DNA of 64,000 bases from Planctomycetota bacterium (GCA_016220085.1 JACRIN010000038.1:84854-148853); one strand, 5' to 3'; shown: positions 9,105 through 18,368, counted from the stretch's first letter. Translations and numbers: made by a program. Notes: a model not told the origin generated them from the letters alone.

Positions 9105-9518
9105 ATGTGCGAGCACCATTTCCTGCGCTTCGTCACCTCCGCCGAGGCCGAGGTCGAAGTCCTGCCGTGGGGGCCGCACGAGTGGCTCGCGCGCGCGGGG
9201 CTGACGGACTCGAAGCTCCTGCAGCTCGTGCGCGTCAAGATGCCGCCCGGCAAAGCGCACGCGTTCCATCGCCATCCGTGCATGGAGGAGCTCCTCTATT
9301 ACGTCGAGGGCCGCGCCGAGCAGTGGGTGGGCACCGAGAAGCGCATCCTGAAGGCCGGCGACGTCGCGCACGTGCCGATGAACGAGGTCCACGGCACCTA
9401 CAACGTCTTCGACGAGCCGGTGACGTTCCTCGCGGTGCTCTCGCCCGCGGTGATCGACGGTCCCGCGCTGATCGACGTGTCGCAGGACGAGCCGTGGCGC
9501 TCGATCCGAGGCGGCTGA
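9105..9518 (+). CDS. Single-domain cupin protein
   Basis: A 137-residue cupin. The first motif is visible as a His-rich segment HAFHRHPCMEELLYYVEGR and the second as DVAHVPMNEVHGTYN, giving plausible metal ligands (two His and Glu from motif 1, His from motif 2). There is no signal peptide, so it should be cytoplasmic. It begins 9 nt after the giant dehydrogenase and is probably co-transcribed with it. Small cupins beside carbohydrate genes are often sugar isomerases, dioxygenases or binding proteins, but nothing here fixes the reaction. The 187-bp gap that follows shows no gene. Confidence 0.85.
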   Translation: MCEHHFLRFVTSAEAEVEVLPWGPHEWLARAGLTDSKLLQLVRVKMPPGKAHAFHRHPCMEELLYYVEGRAEQWVGTEKRILKAGDVAHVPMNEVHGTYNVFDEPVTFLAVLSPAVIDGPALIDVSQDEPWRSIRGG

Positions 9519-9705
9519 GGGCTCCGCCGACCGCTCGCCGACTCCGACGAGCTCGTGATTCGTCGAAAAAGCTCCACACGATTCGCGAGCGCGTCTCTAG
9601 GCTCGTCCAGAGTCCCGAGCGTCGGCTCGAGAATCGTCGCTTGCAGCGATTCGATCCGACGGCTGGCGCTCATACCCCAAGCACCGGTTTCACGAGGAGA
9701 TAGAG

Positions 9706-12700
9706 ATGACCTCTCGCAAGAGATGGCCCGTCGTCGCCGTTCGCGCGACGCAATGGGCAATGTCGGCTGGTCTCGCAACGATCCTGGGCACGACGGCTTT
9801 CGCGCAGGACGTGCGCGTCGCCGTCCAAGACGCATACGGCTTCCTGCTGCCGAATGCATCGGTTCGCTGGCAGGCTCAGGGCGGTTCCTGGGTCAAGGCC
9901 GAGCACGAAGGCGACGGCACCGCGACGCTCCACGGCGCCGCGAACAAGCTGTTGCTCGACGTCGAGCATCCGTATTACGGCCATCGTCAACTCGAAGTGT
10001 CGGTGCCCGGCGACGATCACGGCGTGCTCGTCGTCAGTCTCGACTCGCAGAGCACGCAGGCGAAGTTCAAGAGCTCGCGCATGCTCGTCGTGCCGACCGG
10101 CGCGACCGCGAATGCGGGCAATGGAGTCAGTTGCTCGACCGGCGTCGGATGCCAATTGCCCGATCAGTTGGGCCACGGCGGTTCCGGCACGCTCGCCGCG
10201 ACCAGCGACTTGAATCCGGCAGCGGGCTTCCGCGTCGCCGAATCGGTGAGCACCACCTCGGCCGGCAGCATCGGCTCGGTGTGCTGGTGGGGCATCTACT
10301 TCAACTTCGGCTCGGGCACCGATTGCGGTCCGGGGCCGGGCGATCAGTTCTCGGTCACGTACTACAACGACGACGCCGGCGGCACGGTGCCGGGTTCGGT
10401 GCGCGCCGGTCCGTTCTCGGTGAGCGCCGTCAAGTCGGCGACCGGCAACGTGGTCTGCGCGGGCACGACGTGCATCGCGGAGTGGCAATTCGAAGCGTCG
10501 CACGCGCCGGTCGCGGTCGGCGCCGGCGAATGCGTCTGGGTCGAGATCGTGAACAACACGCAGACGGGGAGCTGCTTCTGGCTCTGGAGCGCGGCGCCCG
10601 GCGGCGATGGCCGCTGCGCGCAAGCGACCGGAGCGAGCTACGCGGCGACCGACTACGACGTCGCGCTCTGCGTCGACGTCGCGATCGCGCCGGACGGTTG
10701 CGGAGCTCCGCCGCCGCCCGCGAACGACGCGTGCATCGATGCGATCACGATCGGCGGCACCGGTAGCTTCGCCTACGACAACACCGCGGCGACCACCGAC
10801 GGTCCCGGACACGTCGAGTGCAACTTCTCGAGCCAGACCGGCATCGACCGCGACCTGTGGTGGTGCTGGACGGCGCCGGCCAGCGGCGACTACGAGATCG
10901 CGACGTGCTCCCTGACCGGAACCGACAGCAAGCTCGCCGTCTACGACGGTTGTGGTTGCCCGGTCGGCGCTCCGATCGCGTGCAACGACGACTCGTGCGG
11001 CTTGCAATCCTCGCTGACGGTCACCGCGGTCGCCGGTCAGAGCTACATGCTCCGCGTCGGCGTGTTCCCCGGCGCGGCGGGTGGTTCGGGCGGGTTCTCG
11101 ATCACGAGCTTCGCGATCCCGACCAACGACCTCTGCGCCGATGCGATCCCGGTCGCGGTGCCGTCGGTGACGACGGGCACGACCGACTTCGCGACGACCG
11201 ACACGAACGCTCCGACGTGCATCGTCGGGCCGACGTCGCCGGGCGTGTGGTACTCGATCGTCGGCACGGGCAACGTGCTCACCGCCGATCTCTGCGACGG
11301 CGCGGCGACGTTCGACACCAAGTTGACCGTTTACTGCGGCGGCTGCGCGAGCCTGACCTGCATCGACGGCAACGACGACTCGTGCGGCCTGCAATCGAGC
11401 GTCACGTGGTGTTCGCAGCTCGGCGGCGTGTACCTGATCCTGGTTCACGGCTTCGGCGGCGAGTCCGGTCCCTTCGACCTGACGATCACCGACACGGGCG
11501 TCGGTTGCACCGCGACGCAGAACTGCGCGCCGGTCGGCGCGTGCTGCGTCGGCTCGGGTTGCATGCTCGTCGACGCCGCGGCTTGCGCGGCGCTCGGCGG
11601 TCAGTTCCAGGGCGCGGGCACGGATTGCGGCACGGTGCAGTACACCGCGTCGACGTGCACGCAGCAGTGGGAGGACATCTCGCTCGTCGGCACCCAGCTC
11701 TTCCTCGGTGACGACGACGGCGTGTTCATCCCGCTGACGTTCCCGTTCAGCTTCCACGGCGTTGCGCAGACGCAAGTGGGCATCGGCTCGAACGGTTACC
11801 TGAGCTTCGGCACCGTGCTCGACGCTTTCTCGAACCAAGCGCTGCCGGACGCGAACGACCCGAACGACGTGATCGCGCCGTTCTGGGACGATCTCGATCC
11901 GACGGCGGGTGGAGCGATCTACTACAACTTCAGCGGGACGGTTCCGAACCGTGCGCTCGTCGTGTCGTGGATCGGCGTGCCGCAGTTCAACACCGGCGAC
12001 TCGAACACGTTCCAAGCGATCCTGTTCGAGAACTCGAGCCGCATCAGCTTCCGCTACCTCGGCACCACGCCGGAAGCGTTCGCTGGTGACTACACGGTCG
12101 GCGTCGAGAACGCGACGGGCTCGGCCGCGACCAGCGTTCCGGGCTCGACCCTGAGCGCGGGCCTGTGCCTGTCGTTCGATCCGGACACGGCGGCGAGCGA
12201 TTGCCCGGCCAACGCTTCGATCGACATCACGCCGGGCTCCTGCCCGAATCCGTTCAACCCGGATTCGCGCGGCGCTCTGCTGGTGTCGCTCGCGGGCACG
12301 CCGGTGCTCGACGTGACCAACGTCGACTTCGCGACGCTGTACCTGGTTCGCACGGACCGCGTCGGCGTCGCGGTGGCGCCGTACCTCGGGCCTCCGGGAC
12401 CGCACTCGATGTTCGAGGACCGCTCGACGCCGTTCTACGGACCGGCGACGCACTGCCACGCGGCGGGCGCCGACGGATCGCTCGACGTGTCGCTCTACTT
12501 CCGCGCCGTGGACGTGGTCGACGCTTTCGAGCTCGACACCGTTGCGTTCGGCACGCAAGTGCCGGTGATGTTGACCGGCCGCACGCTCGACGGGCGTTGG
12601 TTCCAGGGTGAGGATTCGCTCACGCTGGTGCCGCCGCCGACGTCGATCAACCTGCGCGTGCACTCGAGCGTGCCCGACACGTTCATCGAGGTCAGCCCGA

Positions 12701-12945
12701 GCGATCTCATCACCGACGGCGACGGTTGGGCGCCGTTCGAGCGCTGGTTCCAGGCCGGCACGTCGGTCACCCTGACGGCGACGCCGGACCCGCTCGCGAA
12801 GTTCGTCGGCTGGCGCGTCAACGGCCAGTTCCAGTCGGGGAGCTCGACGATCCAAGTCGACCTCTCGCAGACGACCGACGTGTGGGCGCTCTACGTCTTG
12901 CCGCGCTCGTCGGGCTCGACGATGGGCGGCGTGAAGTTCCAGTAG
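9706..12945 (+). CDS. Large secreted multi-domain surface protein
   Basis: 1,079 residues with a long signal peptide (cleavage likely after AFA, residue 33). A strong ribosome site (GAGGAGATAGAG) precedes the ATG. Domains in order: an N-terminal carboxypeptidase-regulatory-like strand region; two repeated beta-sandwich modules at about 340-475 and 476-600, each with DDSCGLQSS; a cysteine module at 608-645 (GACCVGSGC ending in a C...GGQF..GTDC pattern); and a nidogen-like segment (LPDANDPNDVIAPFWDDLDP). These are followed by an NPFNP-bearing C-terminal domain beginning near 843 (GSCPNPFNPDSRG) and a divergent InlB-type repeat (TATPDPLAKFVGW). Such mosaics are typical of planctomycetal cell-surface or matrix proteins. 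The NPFNP-like domain recurs in the secreted protein at 54092-55129. No enzymatic motif is seen. Confidence 0.8.
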   Translation: MTSRKRWPVVAVRATQWAMSAGLATILGTTAFAQDVRVAVQDAYGFLLPNASVRWQAQGGSWVKAEHEGDGTATLHGAANKLLLDVEHPYYGHRQLEVSVPGDDHGVLVVSLDSQSTQAKFKSSRMLVVPTGATANAGNGVSCSTGVGCQLPDQLGHGGSGTLAATSDLNPAAGFRVAESVSTTSAGSIGSVCWWGIYFNFGSGTDCGPGPGDQFSVTYYNDDAGGTVPGSVRAGPFSVSAVKSATGNVVCAGTTCIAEWQFEASHAPVAVGAGECVWVEIVNNTQTGSCFWLWSAAPGGDGRCAQATGASYAATDYDVALCVDVAIAPDGCGAPPPPANDACIDAITIGGTGSFAYDNTAATTDGPGHVECNFSSQTGIDRDLWWCWTAPASGDYEIATCSLTGTDSKLAVYDGCGCPVGAPIACNDDSCGLQSSLTVTAVAGQSYMLRVGVFPGAAGGSGGFSITSFAIPTNDLCADAIPVAVPSVTTGTTDFATTDTNAPTCIVGPTSPGVWYSIVGTGNVLTADLCDGAATFDTKLTVYCGGCASLTCIDGNDDSCGLQSSVTWCSQLGGVYLILVHGFGGESGPFDLTITDTGVGCTATQNCAPVGACCVGSGCMLVDAAACAALGGQFQGAGTDCGTVQYTASTCTQQWEDISLVGTQLFLGDDDGVFIPLTFPFSFHGVAQTQVGIGSNGYLSFGTVLDAFSNQALPDANDPNDVIAPFWDDLDPTAGGAIYYNFSGTVPNRALVVSWIGVPQFNTGDSNTFQAILFENSSRISFRYLGTTPEAFAGDYTVGVENATGSAATSVPGSTLSAGLCLSFDPDTAASDCPANASIDITPGSCPNPFNPDSRGALLVSLAGTPVLDVTNVDFATLYLVRTDRVGVAVAPYLGPPGPHSMFEDRSTPFYGPATHCHAAGADGSLDVSLYFRAVDVVDAFELDTVAFGTQVPVMLTGRTLDGRWFQGEDSLTLVPPPTSINLRVHSSVPDTFIEVSPSDLITDGDGWAPFERWFQAGTSVTLTATPDPLAKFVGWRVNGQFQSGSSTIQVDLSQTTDVWALYVLPRSSGSTMGGVKFQ

Positions 12946-12970
12946 CACGCGCTTCGAGACAGCGACACCT

Positions 12971-12995
12971 CCGCCGCGCGCACCCCGCGCGGCGG
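12971..12995 (+). terminator. Strong GC hairpin terminator
   Basis: A perfect 10-bp stem CCGCCGCGCG / CGCGCGGCGG with a 5-nt loop lies 25 nt after the stop of the large secreted protein. It is followed by GGGTTCTTCGTTTTC, a moderately T-rich tail, so it fits an intrinsic terminator. Confidence 0.75.
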
Positions 12996-13072
12996 GGGTT
13001 CTTCGTTTTCGGCGCCGCAGTCGCTCGGCGCTCGGTCCCGTACCGTGGCGCGCGCGCGTCGCCGTGCCGCGC

Positions 13073-13492
13073 TCACTCGCCGATGATCTTGACGAGCACG
13101 CGCTTCTCGCGACGGCCGTCGAACTCGGCGTAGAAGACCTGTTCCCACGGACCGAAGTCGAGCTTGCCCTCGGTGACCGCGAGCACGACGCCGCGGCCGA
13201 GGATCTCGCGCTTCAGGTGCGCGTCGCCGTTGTCCTCGCCCGTCTTGTTGTGGTCGTAGGCGGACGTGGGCTCGTGCGGCGCGAGCTTCTCGAGCCAGCG
13301 CTCGTAGTCGCGATGCAGCCCGCGCTCGTCGTCGTTGACGAACACGCTCGCGGTGATGTGCATCGCGTTGACGGCGCAGAGGCCCTCCTGGATGCCGCTC
13401 GCGGCGAGCGCGGCTTCGATCTCGCCGGTGATGTTGACGAACCCGCGGCGGGTAGGGAGCTCGAAGACGAGCTCCTTGCGGTAACTCTTCAT
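13073..13492 (-). CDS. yjbQ: YjbQ/UPF0047 family protein
   Basis: 139 residues matching the YjbQ/UPF0047 family, small trimeric proteins some of which show weak thiamine-phosphate synthase activity; the physiological role is unsettled. Family hallmarks include the central [26 protein letters not shown] stretch (residues about 43-65), with its His and acidic residues, and the [19 protein letters not shown] segment. The ATG at 13492 gives the usual start ([13 protein letters not shown]); an upstream extension to 13546 is not expected. The first 14 codons and about 45 bp of upstream DNA recur in degraded form at 16084-16183, beyond the SDR-P450 operon. Confidence 0.9.
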   Translation of the reverse strand: MKSYRKELVFELPTRRGFVNITGEIEAALAASGIQEGLCAVNAMHITASVFVNDDERGLHRDYERWLEKLAPHEPTSAYDHNKTGEDNGDAHLKREILGRGVVLAVTEGKLDFGPWEQVFYAEFDGRREKRVLVKIIGE

Positions 13493-13546
13493 TGCGCCGA
13501 CGATAGCCGACGGCTCCGATGACGTGCATTCCCGGCGAACCGACAC
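13451..13546. repeat. Direct repeat copy A: yjbQ 5' end and upstream region
   Basis: This segment covers the first codons of yjbQ and about 50 bp upstream. It aligns almost without gaps to 16084-16183 in the same orientation; shared blocks include AGCTCCTTGCG, CCGACGGCTCC and CGAACCGAC. The two copies enclose the SDR-P450 operon. Confidence 0.7.
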
Positions 13547-13622
13547 CGCGCCGGCCGTGGCCGCCCGCCACCGAACTTTCGCGGCCTTCGGCGGGTCGCC
13601 CGGTCGGCTCGTTCGCGCGCGG

Positions 13623-14867
13623 CTAGCCGCGGCGCACGACGAGCCGCTCCAGCGCGCGGAAGGCGATCGCCGGGCGCCACGTGAGGTTCGGCTCGACGCG
13701 CTGCCAACGCCGACCGCGTCGCGCGATGGCTTCCAACGCCACCGCGGCCTCCATCCGCGCGAGCGGCGCGCCGAGACAGAAGTGACGGCCGCCGCCGAAG
13801 GCCAGGTGCTCGCCGGGCTTCCGCTCGAGGTCGAGACGCTCGGGCTCCGCGAAGACCTCGGGGTCGCGGTTCGCCGAGCCGAGGCCCAGGTCGACCTGTT
13901 GCCCCGGAACGAGCCGTCGACCGCCGAGCTCCACTTCGCTCTTCACGACTCGCGCCGTGAACTGCACGGGGCTTTCGTAGCGAAGGCACTCCTCGATGAT
14001 CGCGTGTCGCGCGCTCGGGACCGCGGCGAGCCGCTCGAAGCACTCGGGCTTCGCGAGCAGGCAGGCGACGACGAAGCCGATCACCGAAGTCGTCGTCTCG
14101 TGACCAGCGCCGACCAGCAGGATGCAGTTCGAGATGATCTCGTGCTCATCGAGCCCCTGCTCGCCGCCGGATGCGGCGAGCAGTTGCGACAGGAGATCGC
14201 CGCGCGGCTCGCGTCGCCGGCGCTCGAGCGCGAGCCCGACCACGCCCGTGAGCTCGCGCGCGGCGAGCTCGGCGCGCTCGAGCGCGGCCGGAGTCGGTTC
14301 GGCGTCGATCGCCACGGCGAGAGCCAACGACCACGCGCGCAGCATCCGCAGGTCGACGCCGTCGAGCCCGATGAGCTCGGCGATCATGCGCAACGAGAGC
14401 GTGCATGCGAAGTCCTCGACGACGTCGAAGTCGGCGCGCGTCTCGAGCTCGTCGAGCACCGTTTCGACGAGTGTCTGTGCGCGGGTGCGCAAGCGCGCGA
14501 CCTCGGACGGCGTGAACGCTCGCGCGACCGGATTGCGCATGCGATCGTGCTCGGGATGGTCGCGAAAGATCATCCAACTCGAGATCAGTGCGCTGAGCGC
14601 GGGGAACGGGCGCGGCGCCGATGCCGGTGCGGTAGCTCCGGCGGGAGGAGCGACCTGACGTCCGAAGGCGGAGTCGGTCAGCGCGCGACTCACGTCCGCG
14701 TGACGGAAGAGCACCCAGCGTCCGCCGCCGTTTCGTCCGGAGCGCCAATGCACGGGGTCTTGTTCGCGGAAGCGTCGGTAGATCGCGTAGCGGTCCCGCG
14801 CGAACTCCGCGCTGGTCGGCTCGAACATCATCTCGGACTCGGTCCCGGGAGCGCTCGGCGTCGTCAT
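13623..14867 (-). CDS. Cytochrome P450
   Basis: 414-residue soluble bacterial P450 monooxygenase. The oxygen-binding I-helix motif is AGHETT, the K-helix ExxR is EECLRYESP, and the heme-thiolate loop is [17 protein letters not shown] with the axial cysteine at Cys364. There is no membrane anchor. It resembles the CYP107-type subfamilies that hydroxylate lipids, terpenoids or polyketides; the substrate cannot be read from sequence. No ferredoxin or reductase gene is adjacent, so electrons must come from elsewhere. The ATG overlaps the stop of the upstream SDR gene (ATGA), so the two form a tightly coupled operon and may act in sequence on one substrate. Confidence 0.93.
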   Translation of the reverse strand: MTTPSAPGTESEMMFEPTSAEFARDRYAIYRRFREQDPVHWRSGRNGGGRWVLFRHADVSRALTDSAFGRQVAPPAGATAPASAPRPFPALSALISSWMIFRDHPEHDRMRNPVARAFTPSEVARLRTRAQTLVETVLDELETRADFDVVEDFACTLSLRMIAELIGLDGVDLRMLRAWSLALAVAIDAEPTPAALERAELAARELTGVVGLALERRRREPRGDLLSQLLAASGGEQGLDEHEIISNCILLVGAGHETTTSVIGFVVACLLAKPECFERLAAVPSARHAIIEECLRYESPVQFTARVVKSEVELGGRRLVPGQQVDLGLGSANRDPEVFAEPERLDLERKPGEHLAFGGGRHFCLGAPLARMEAAVALEAIARRGRRWQRVEPNLTWRPAIAFRALERLVVRRG

Positions 14868-15703
14868 GTTCGTCGTTCCTCGGCCTGGGGCTTGGTGCGG
14901 GTCGCAGGATCGCGCGCGTCGACCACGTCGAGCGCGCGAGTTCGGATCGGCCCCTCCCAATCCGTGTGGGTGCGGATCCAGAAGCGGTCTTCGCGAATCG
15001 CTGCGAGCGTTCGTTGCGCGACGACGCTCGGCGCCATGCCGTGCTCGAGCGCCTGCCGATGCGCGGCGTCGACGCGCGCGCGCGGAGCTCCCGGCGCCGC
15101 GCCGGCCGAAGCGTCGGCCATGCGCGTGCGGACGAAGCCCGGGCAAAGCACCGACACGCCGATCGGGGCGCGGCGCAGCGCGAGCTCGTGCCGCAGCGTC
15201 TCCGACAGCGACACGACGGCGTGCTTCGTCGCCTTGTACGCGCCGAGCCCCGGTTCCGAGATCAAGCCCGCGATCGAGGCCGTGTTGACGACGTGCGCTT
15301 CGACACCTTGCTCGAGCAGTCGCGGCACGAACGCCCGGATGCCGTGCACGACACCCCAGAGGTTCACACCGATCATCCACTCCCACTCCGCGAGGGACGA
15401 CTCCCAAAGCGGCGCGTCGCTCGCGACGCCGGCGTTGTTGCACACGACGTGAACGGCGCCGAACGTCTCCCAAGCGCGGCCGGCGAGCTGCTCGACGTCC
15501 GCCGCGCGCGCAACGTCCGTGCGCACGGCGAGCACGTCACCGCCTGCGCGGCGCAAGCCTTCGGCGGACTCAGCGAGCCGCGATTCATCGACGTCCGCGA
15601 GCACGACGCGCGCACCGGCTTCGACGAAGGCCGTTGCGAGCGCGTGGCCGATGCCGCTCGCCGCACCCGTGACTACACAGGTTTTTTCACGCAGCTCATT
15701 CAT
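14864..15703 (-). CDS. Short-chain dehydrogenase/reductase (SDR)
   Basis: 279-residue classical SDR. The Rossmann motif TGAASGIG is at residues 12-19, NNAG follows strand 4, and the catalytic Ser and YxxxK are in NTASIAG and Tyr156-K-A-T-Lys160. It should oxidise or reduce an alcohol/ketone with NAD(P). I chose the ATG at 15703 (MNELREKT), just before the nucleotide-binding strand; the frame extends nine codons further, without support. It is the first gene of a two-gene operon with the P450 (4-nt ATGA overlap). A joint role in oxidising a lipid or xenobiotic is an inference. Confidence 0.9.
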   Translation of the reverse strand: MNELREKTCVVTGAASGIGHALATAFVEAGARVVLADVDESRLAESAEGLRRAGGDVLAVRTDVARAADVEQLAGRAWETFGAVHVVCNNAGVASDAPLWESSLAEWEWMIGVNLWGVVHGIRAFVPRLLEQGVEAHVVNTASIAGLISEPGLGAYKATKHAVVSLSETLRHELALRRAPIGVSVLCPGFVRTRMADASAGAAPGAPRARVDAAHRQALEHGMAPSVVAQRTLAAIREDRFWIRTHTDWEGPIRTRALDVVDARDPATRTKPQAEERRT

Positions 15704-16083
15704 GCGTCGCGCCCATCCGAATCGCCACACATCGCCGTCGAATCGTAGCGGTGCGGACCTCGGTGACCCGGTCGATTCGCGGCGAAGTCCTACGGCGGAC
15801 CGACGTATCGAGTGGTTGGCCGGTGGTGAGCTCGGCTGCAGATCGGCGTGGTCGAGACCCGCGCGCGTGGACAGCGGCGCTGCGACTCGCGGCGTCGCTG
15901 TTCGCGATGAGTCGACAGCGGGCGCGGGGTCGGCGGTCGAGCCGCGGCGCCGGGCACGCGGGCCGGCGGAAGCTGACGGGCGCGGAACGGTGAGGGTCCC
16001 GCGCGTCGCCGGTGCATCGCCTGCGCGTGGTCAGGTGGCGTAGGAGGTCGAGGTCGCGAGCGGTGTACCGGGATGCCAGTCGT
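15704..16083. other. Intergenic region, no gene seen
   Basis: About 380 bp between the SDR start and the repeat copy next to the membrane-protein genes. It should hold the SDR-P450 promoter. I see no convincing ORF, hairpin or family match; open frames here lack coding character. Confidence 0.5.
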
Positions 16084-16183
16084 GGTCGGGGAGCTCGGAG
16101 AGAAGCTCCTTGCGAGGACTCTCGATCGCGCAGACGATGACCGACGGCTCCCATCGTGCGGATTCCCTTCGAACCGACGCAGC
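16084..16183 (-). pseudogene. Decayed yjbQ 5' fragment (direct repeat copy B)
   Basis: Read on the minus strand, this segment encodes IESPRKELLSELPDH without a gap. The intact YjbQ start is [15 protein letters not shown]. The start codon is ATC instead of ATG, and similarity stops after about 14 codons. Upstream similarity to the yjbQ leader continues through CCGACGGCTCC to CGAACCGAC. The right end overlaps the first codons of the membrane protein gene at 16156. It is a remnant, not a working gene. Confidence 0.65.
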
Positions 16184-16962
16184 ACGGACCGATCGAGCGG
16201 CTCCCGCTCGACTCCACGCGCCGCCTGCTCGCGCTGTGGGCGCTCGGCGGCGCGTTCGCGGGCGGCGTGCTCGACTTCGCGTTCTGCGTGCCGCTCTGCG
16301 TGTTCCTCGGCGGCGCGTTCGCGTACCCGGTGTTCGCGCTTGCGACCGACCGCACGCGGCCTCGATTCGCGGCGCCGCCGGCGACCGAAGCCCGATGGCG
16401 GACGCTCGTGCGCGCGCCGTTGGTCGCCGGCGAAGCTCGCGTCGCGCTCTACTTCGTCCTGCTGGCGCCGAGCACTTGGCTCGCGTACATGCTCGGCCGC
16501 GCGTCGACGCATCGGCCGAGCAACTGGTTCCGCGACGACGATCCGCTGCAGCTCGCGATCTTGCTCACGCTCGGGCTGCTCACGGTGCTGACGCCGCGGC
16601 TCTTCTGCCGTTTCGCTCCGGCGGTGCAACGGCCGGACATTCTCTACTTCGTGATGCTCGGCCCGAGCTTGGTCGTCGTCGCGTTCGTCGTCAGTCGTTT
16701 CGCCTCGTTGCGCGCGCTCGATCCGGAGTGGCTCTGCGCCCAGGTGACGCAGCAGGGGCGGCTGACGCGCGGGCACGACGAGCTACTCGCGTTGGCGCTC
16801 GCGTGCGGCCTGGTCGTGGTCATGCACGTGCCGGAGATGTTCCGCGGTGTGCGCGAGCTCCGGTCGCCGCGCGCGCCGAAGCTCGACGCTCCGACGTCGG
16901 GTGCGCCGGCATCGGGCCCGTCGGTGCCGAGCTTCGACGAGACGCGGCATGTCCACCCCTGA
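16156..16962 (+). CDS. Multi-pass membrane protein, unknown family
   Basis: 268 residues with about six predicted membrane helices: one or two within 22-60, then about 97-114, 131-150, 162-182 and 212-230. There is no signal peptide. The C-terminal tail (236-268) is polar and Pro/Ser-rich, hence probably cytoplasmic. A soluble loop carries STHRPSNWFRDDDPLQLA. The downstream membrane protein has a comparable QRCWFADDDPMQLAMG segment, so the two are probably diverged paralogs working as a pair. The start is GTG, inside the decayed yjbQ leader repeat. The 3' end overlaps the next gene by 14 bp. I do not recognise the family. Confidence 0.7.
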   Translation: MRIPFEPTQHGPIERLPLDSTRRLLALWALGGAFAGGVLDFAFCVPLCVFLGGAFAYPVFALATDRTRPRFAAPPATEARWRTLVRAPLVAGEARVALYFVLLAPSTWLAYMLGRASTHRPSNWFRDDDPLQLAILLTLGLLTVLTPRLFCRFAPAVQRPDILYFVMLGPSLVVVAFVVSRFASLRALDPEWLCAQVTQQGRLTRGHDELLALALACGLVVVMHVPEMFRGVRELRSPRAPKLDAPTSGAPASGPSVPSFDETRHVHP

Positions 16963-17809
16963 CGCCGACGGAGCGAAGTTCGCGCGCATCTGGACCGCGC
17001 TCGCGGCGAGCGTGCGAGCCGTGCTCTTGCTCGGGCTCTTCGCCGGCCTCGTCGGCGTGTGGACTTTCGGGCCGGCCGAGGAGGAGCACGCGATGGACAG
17101 CTTCGCGATCCTGCTGTTCTGCCTCTCGCCGCTGTTGATCTGGATCACGGTCGAGCCCGAGCCGCCTGCGTCCAAGCTGGTCCGTCCGTTCGCGCGGTGC
17201 GCGCTCGGATGGCGCTTCCCCTTCCTCGCGGGCGGCGCGAGCGGCGTGGTGCTCTTCGTCCTCTTCTTCGCGGTCGCGGTCGGAGGGTACGTGCTTTGGC
17301 TGCGCTTCGTCTCCGACCAACGCTGTTGGTTCGCGGACGACGACCCGATGCAGCTCGCGATGGGGGCGATGTACGCGAGCGTCTACGTGCTGCTGCCCGT
17401 CGGCCTGCTCGCGCCGCTTTGGCGTCGACCGTGGACGATCCCGCTCGCGTACCTGGCGGCGGTGGTGGTCGCGTACTACCTGCTGCCCGGGCTCTTCCCC
17501 GTCGGCGGCAACCATGCCGACCGCTTCAGCGAGCTCGGCAATCCGTTGCACATGATCGGCATGGCGAGCGGGCGCGACGGGAGCATCGTGCACTACGCGC
17601 GCGCGGACTTCGCGTTGCTCTGCGCGCTCGCGGCGCTCGGTGTGCTCGTCAACGTGCCGCGCGTGGTGCGGCGTCGGCGCGAGCTCGTGCGTGCGGCGGC
17701 GGGCGCGGCACCGGCGGACTCGGCGGACCGGGCGGACCGGGCGGACCGGGCGGAGCACGCCGACACTCGAACGCAAGGCTTGCCTGGGACGGAGCAGGCG
17801 GCTCGCTAG
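16949..17809 (+). CDS. Multi-pass membrane protein, paralog of upstream gene
   Basis: 286 residues with about six membrane helices (near 20-40, 48-67, 90-116, 137-156, 160-180 and 218-240). It shares the W.....DDDPMQLA signature after the third helix with the preceding protein and has the same general topology, which suggests a duplicated pair forming a hetero-oligomer. The ATG lies inside the previous gene (14-bp overlap). The C-terminus contains a low-complexity Ala-Asp-Arg repeat encoded by a 9-bp tandem array (17714-17755). No enzymatic or transport motif is recognised. Confidence 0.7.
   Translation: MSTPDADGAKFARIWTALAASVRAVLLLGLFAGLVGVWTFGPAEEEHAMDSFAILLFCLSPLLIWITVEPEPPASKLVRPFARCALGWRFPFLAGGASGVVLFVLFFAVAVGGYVLWLRFVSDQRCWFADDDPMQLAMGAMYASVYVLLPVGLLAPLWRRPWTIPLAYLAAVVVAYYLLPGLFPVGGNHADRFSELGNPLHMIGMASGRDGSIVHYARADFALLCALAALGVLVNVPRVVRRRRELVRAAAGAAPADSADRADRADRAEHADTRTQGLPGTEQAAR
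17714..17755. repeat. 9-bp tandem repeat (gcggaccgg)n
   Basis: Four full units plus a partial one of a 9-bp motif, three of them identical. They lie inside the 3' end of the membrane protein gene and encode ADR triplets. Length changes here would keep the frame. Confidence 0.8.
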
Positions 17810-17812
17810 ACT
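17807..17812 (+). promoter_or_regulatory. Candidate -10 box TAGACT
   Basis: TAGACT straddles the end of the membrane protein gene, 22 nt before the ATG of the lipoprotein gene at 17835. TTGCCT at 17780-17785 is a poor -35 candidate because the spacing is 21 nt. Confidence 0.35.
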
Positions 17813-17834
17813 GCGCGCGGAGGTGCTCGGAACC

Positions 17835-18368
17835 ATGCGCACGTTGCTTTCGCTCGCTCTCGGTGGGATCGCGTTGCTCGCGAGTTGCTCGAGCACGTCT
17901 TCGGGAACCGCGGCGGCCCCCGCGACGGTCGTGACGCCGATCGCCGAGCTCGCGCCCTTCGCGCCGCTCGTCGGCGGCACCTGGGTCGCCGCGTTCAACG
18001 CCGAAGTGCGCGACGAGCAACGCTACGAGTGGGTCTACGGCGGAAAGTTCCTGCGCAACGAGCACTGGGTGAAGACCAAGGACGACAAGGTCGCGTACGA
18101 AGGCGAGACGATCTACGCGTTCGACTCGCGCGAGAAGACGCTCGTGTGGTGGTACTGGAACGCGACCGGCGGGTACATCGCGGGCACCGGCGAGTGGAAC
18201 GGTGCGACCGCTGAATTCGTCGGCGAGAACCACGCCGGACCCGATCAGACCGAGCGCGTGCGCTCGCGCCTCGAACTCGGAGCCGCCGACTTCACCGCGA
18301 CCGGTTGGTTCTGGACGAAAGGCGAGTGGGTCGAGCAAGGCACGCGCACGTATCGCCGCGTGAAGTGA
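17835..18368 (+). CDS. Lipoprotein with DUF1579/lipocalin-like beta-barrel domain
   Basis: 177 residues. The lipobox is LLASC at about residue 18, so it should be lipid-anchored in the cell envelope. The mature part has alternating strands and many Trp/Tyr residues (GGTWVAAFN, RYEWVYGGKFLRNEHW, LVWWYWNATGGYIAGTGEW). This resembles the DUF1579/THAP4-type small beta-barrels that bind a ligand in the barrel. No catalytic residues are evident. It ends 3 nt from the convergent LOR/SDH gene with no obvious terminator between them. Confidence 0.75.
   Translation: MRTLLSLALGGIALLASCSSTSSGTAAAPATVVTPIAELAPFAPLVGGTWVAAFNAEVRDEQRYEWVYGGKFLRNEHWVKTKDDKVAYEGETIYAFDSREKTLVWWYWNATGGYIAGTGEWNGATAEFVGENHAGPDQTERVRSRLELGAADFTATGWFWTKGEWVEQGTRTYRRVK

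Noticed and set aside
17714..17755. Regulatory tandem repeat
   Set aside because: It is inside a coding region and encodes in-frame ADR triplets; a simple low-complexity tail explains it.
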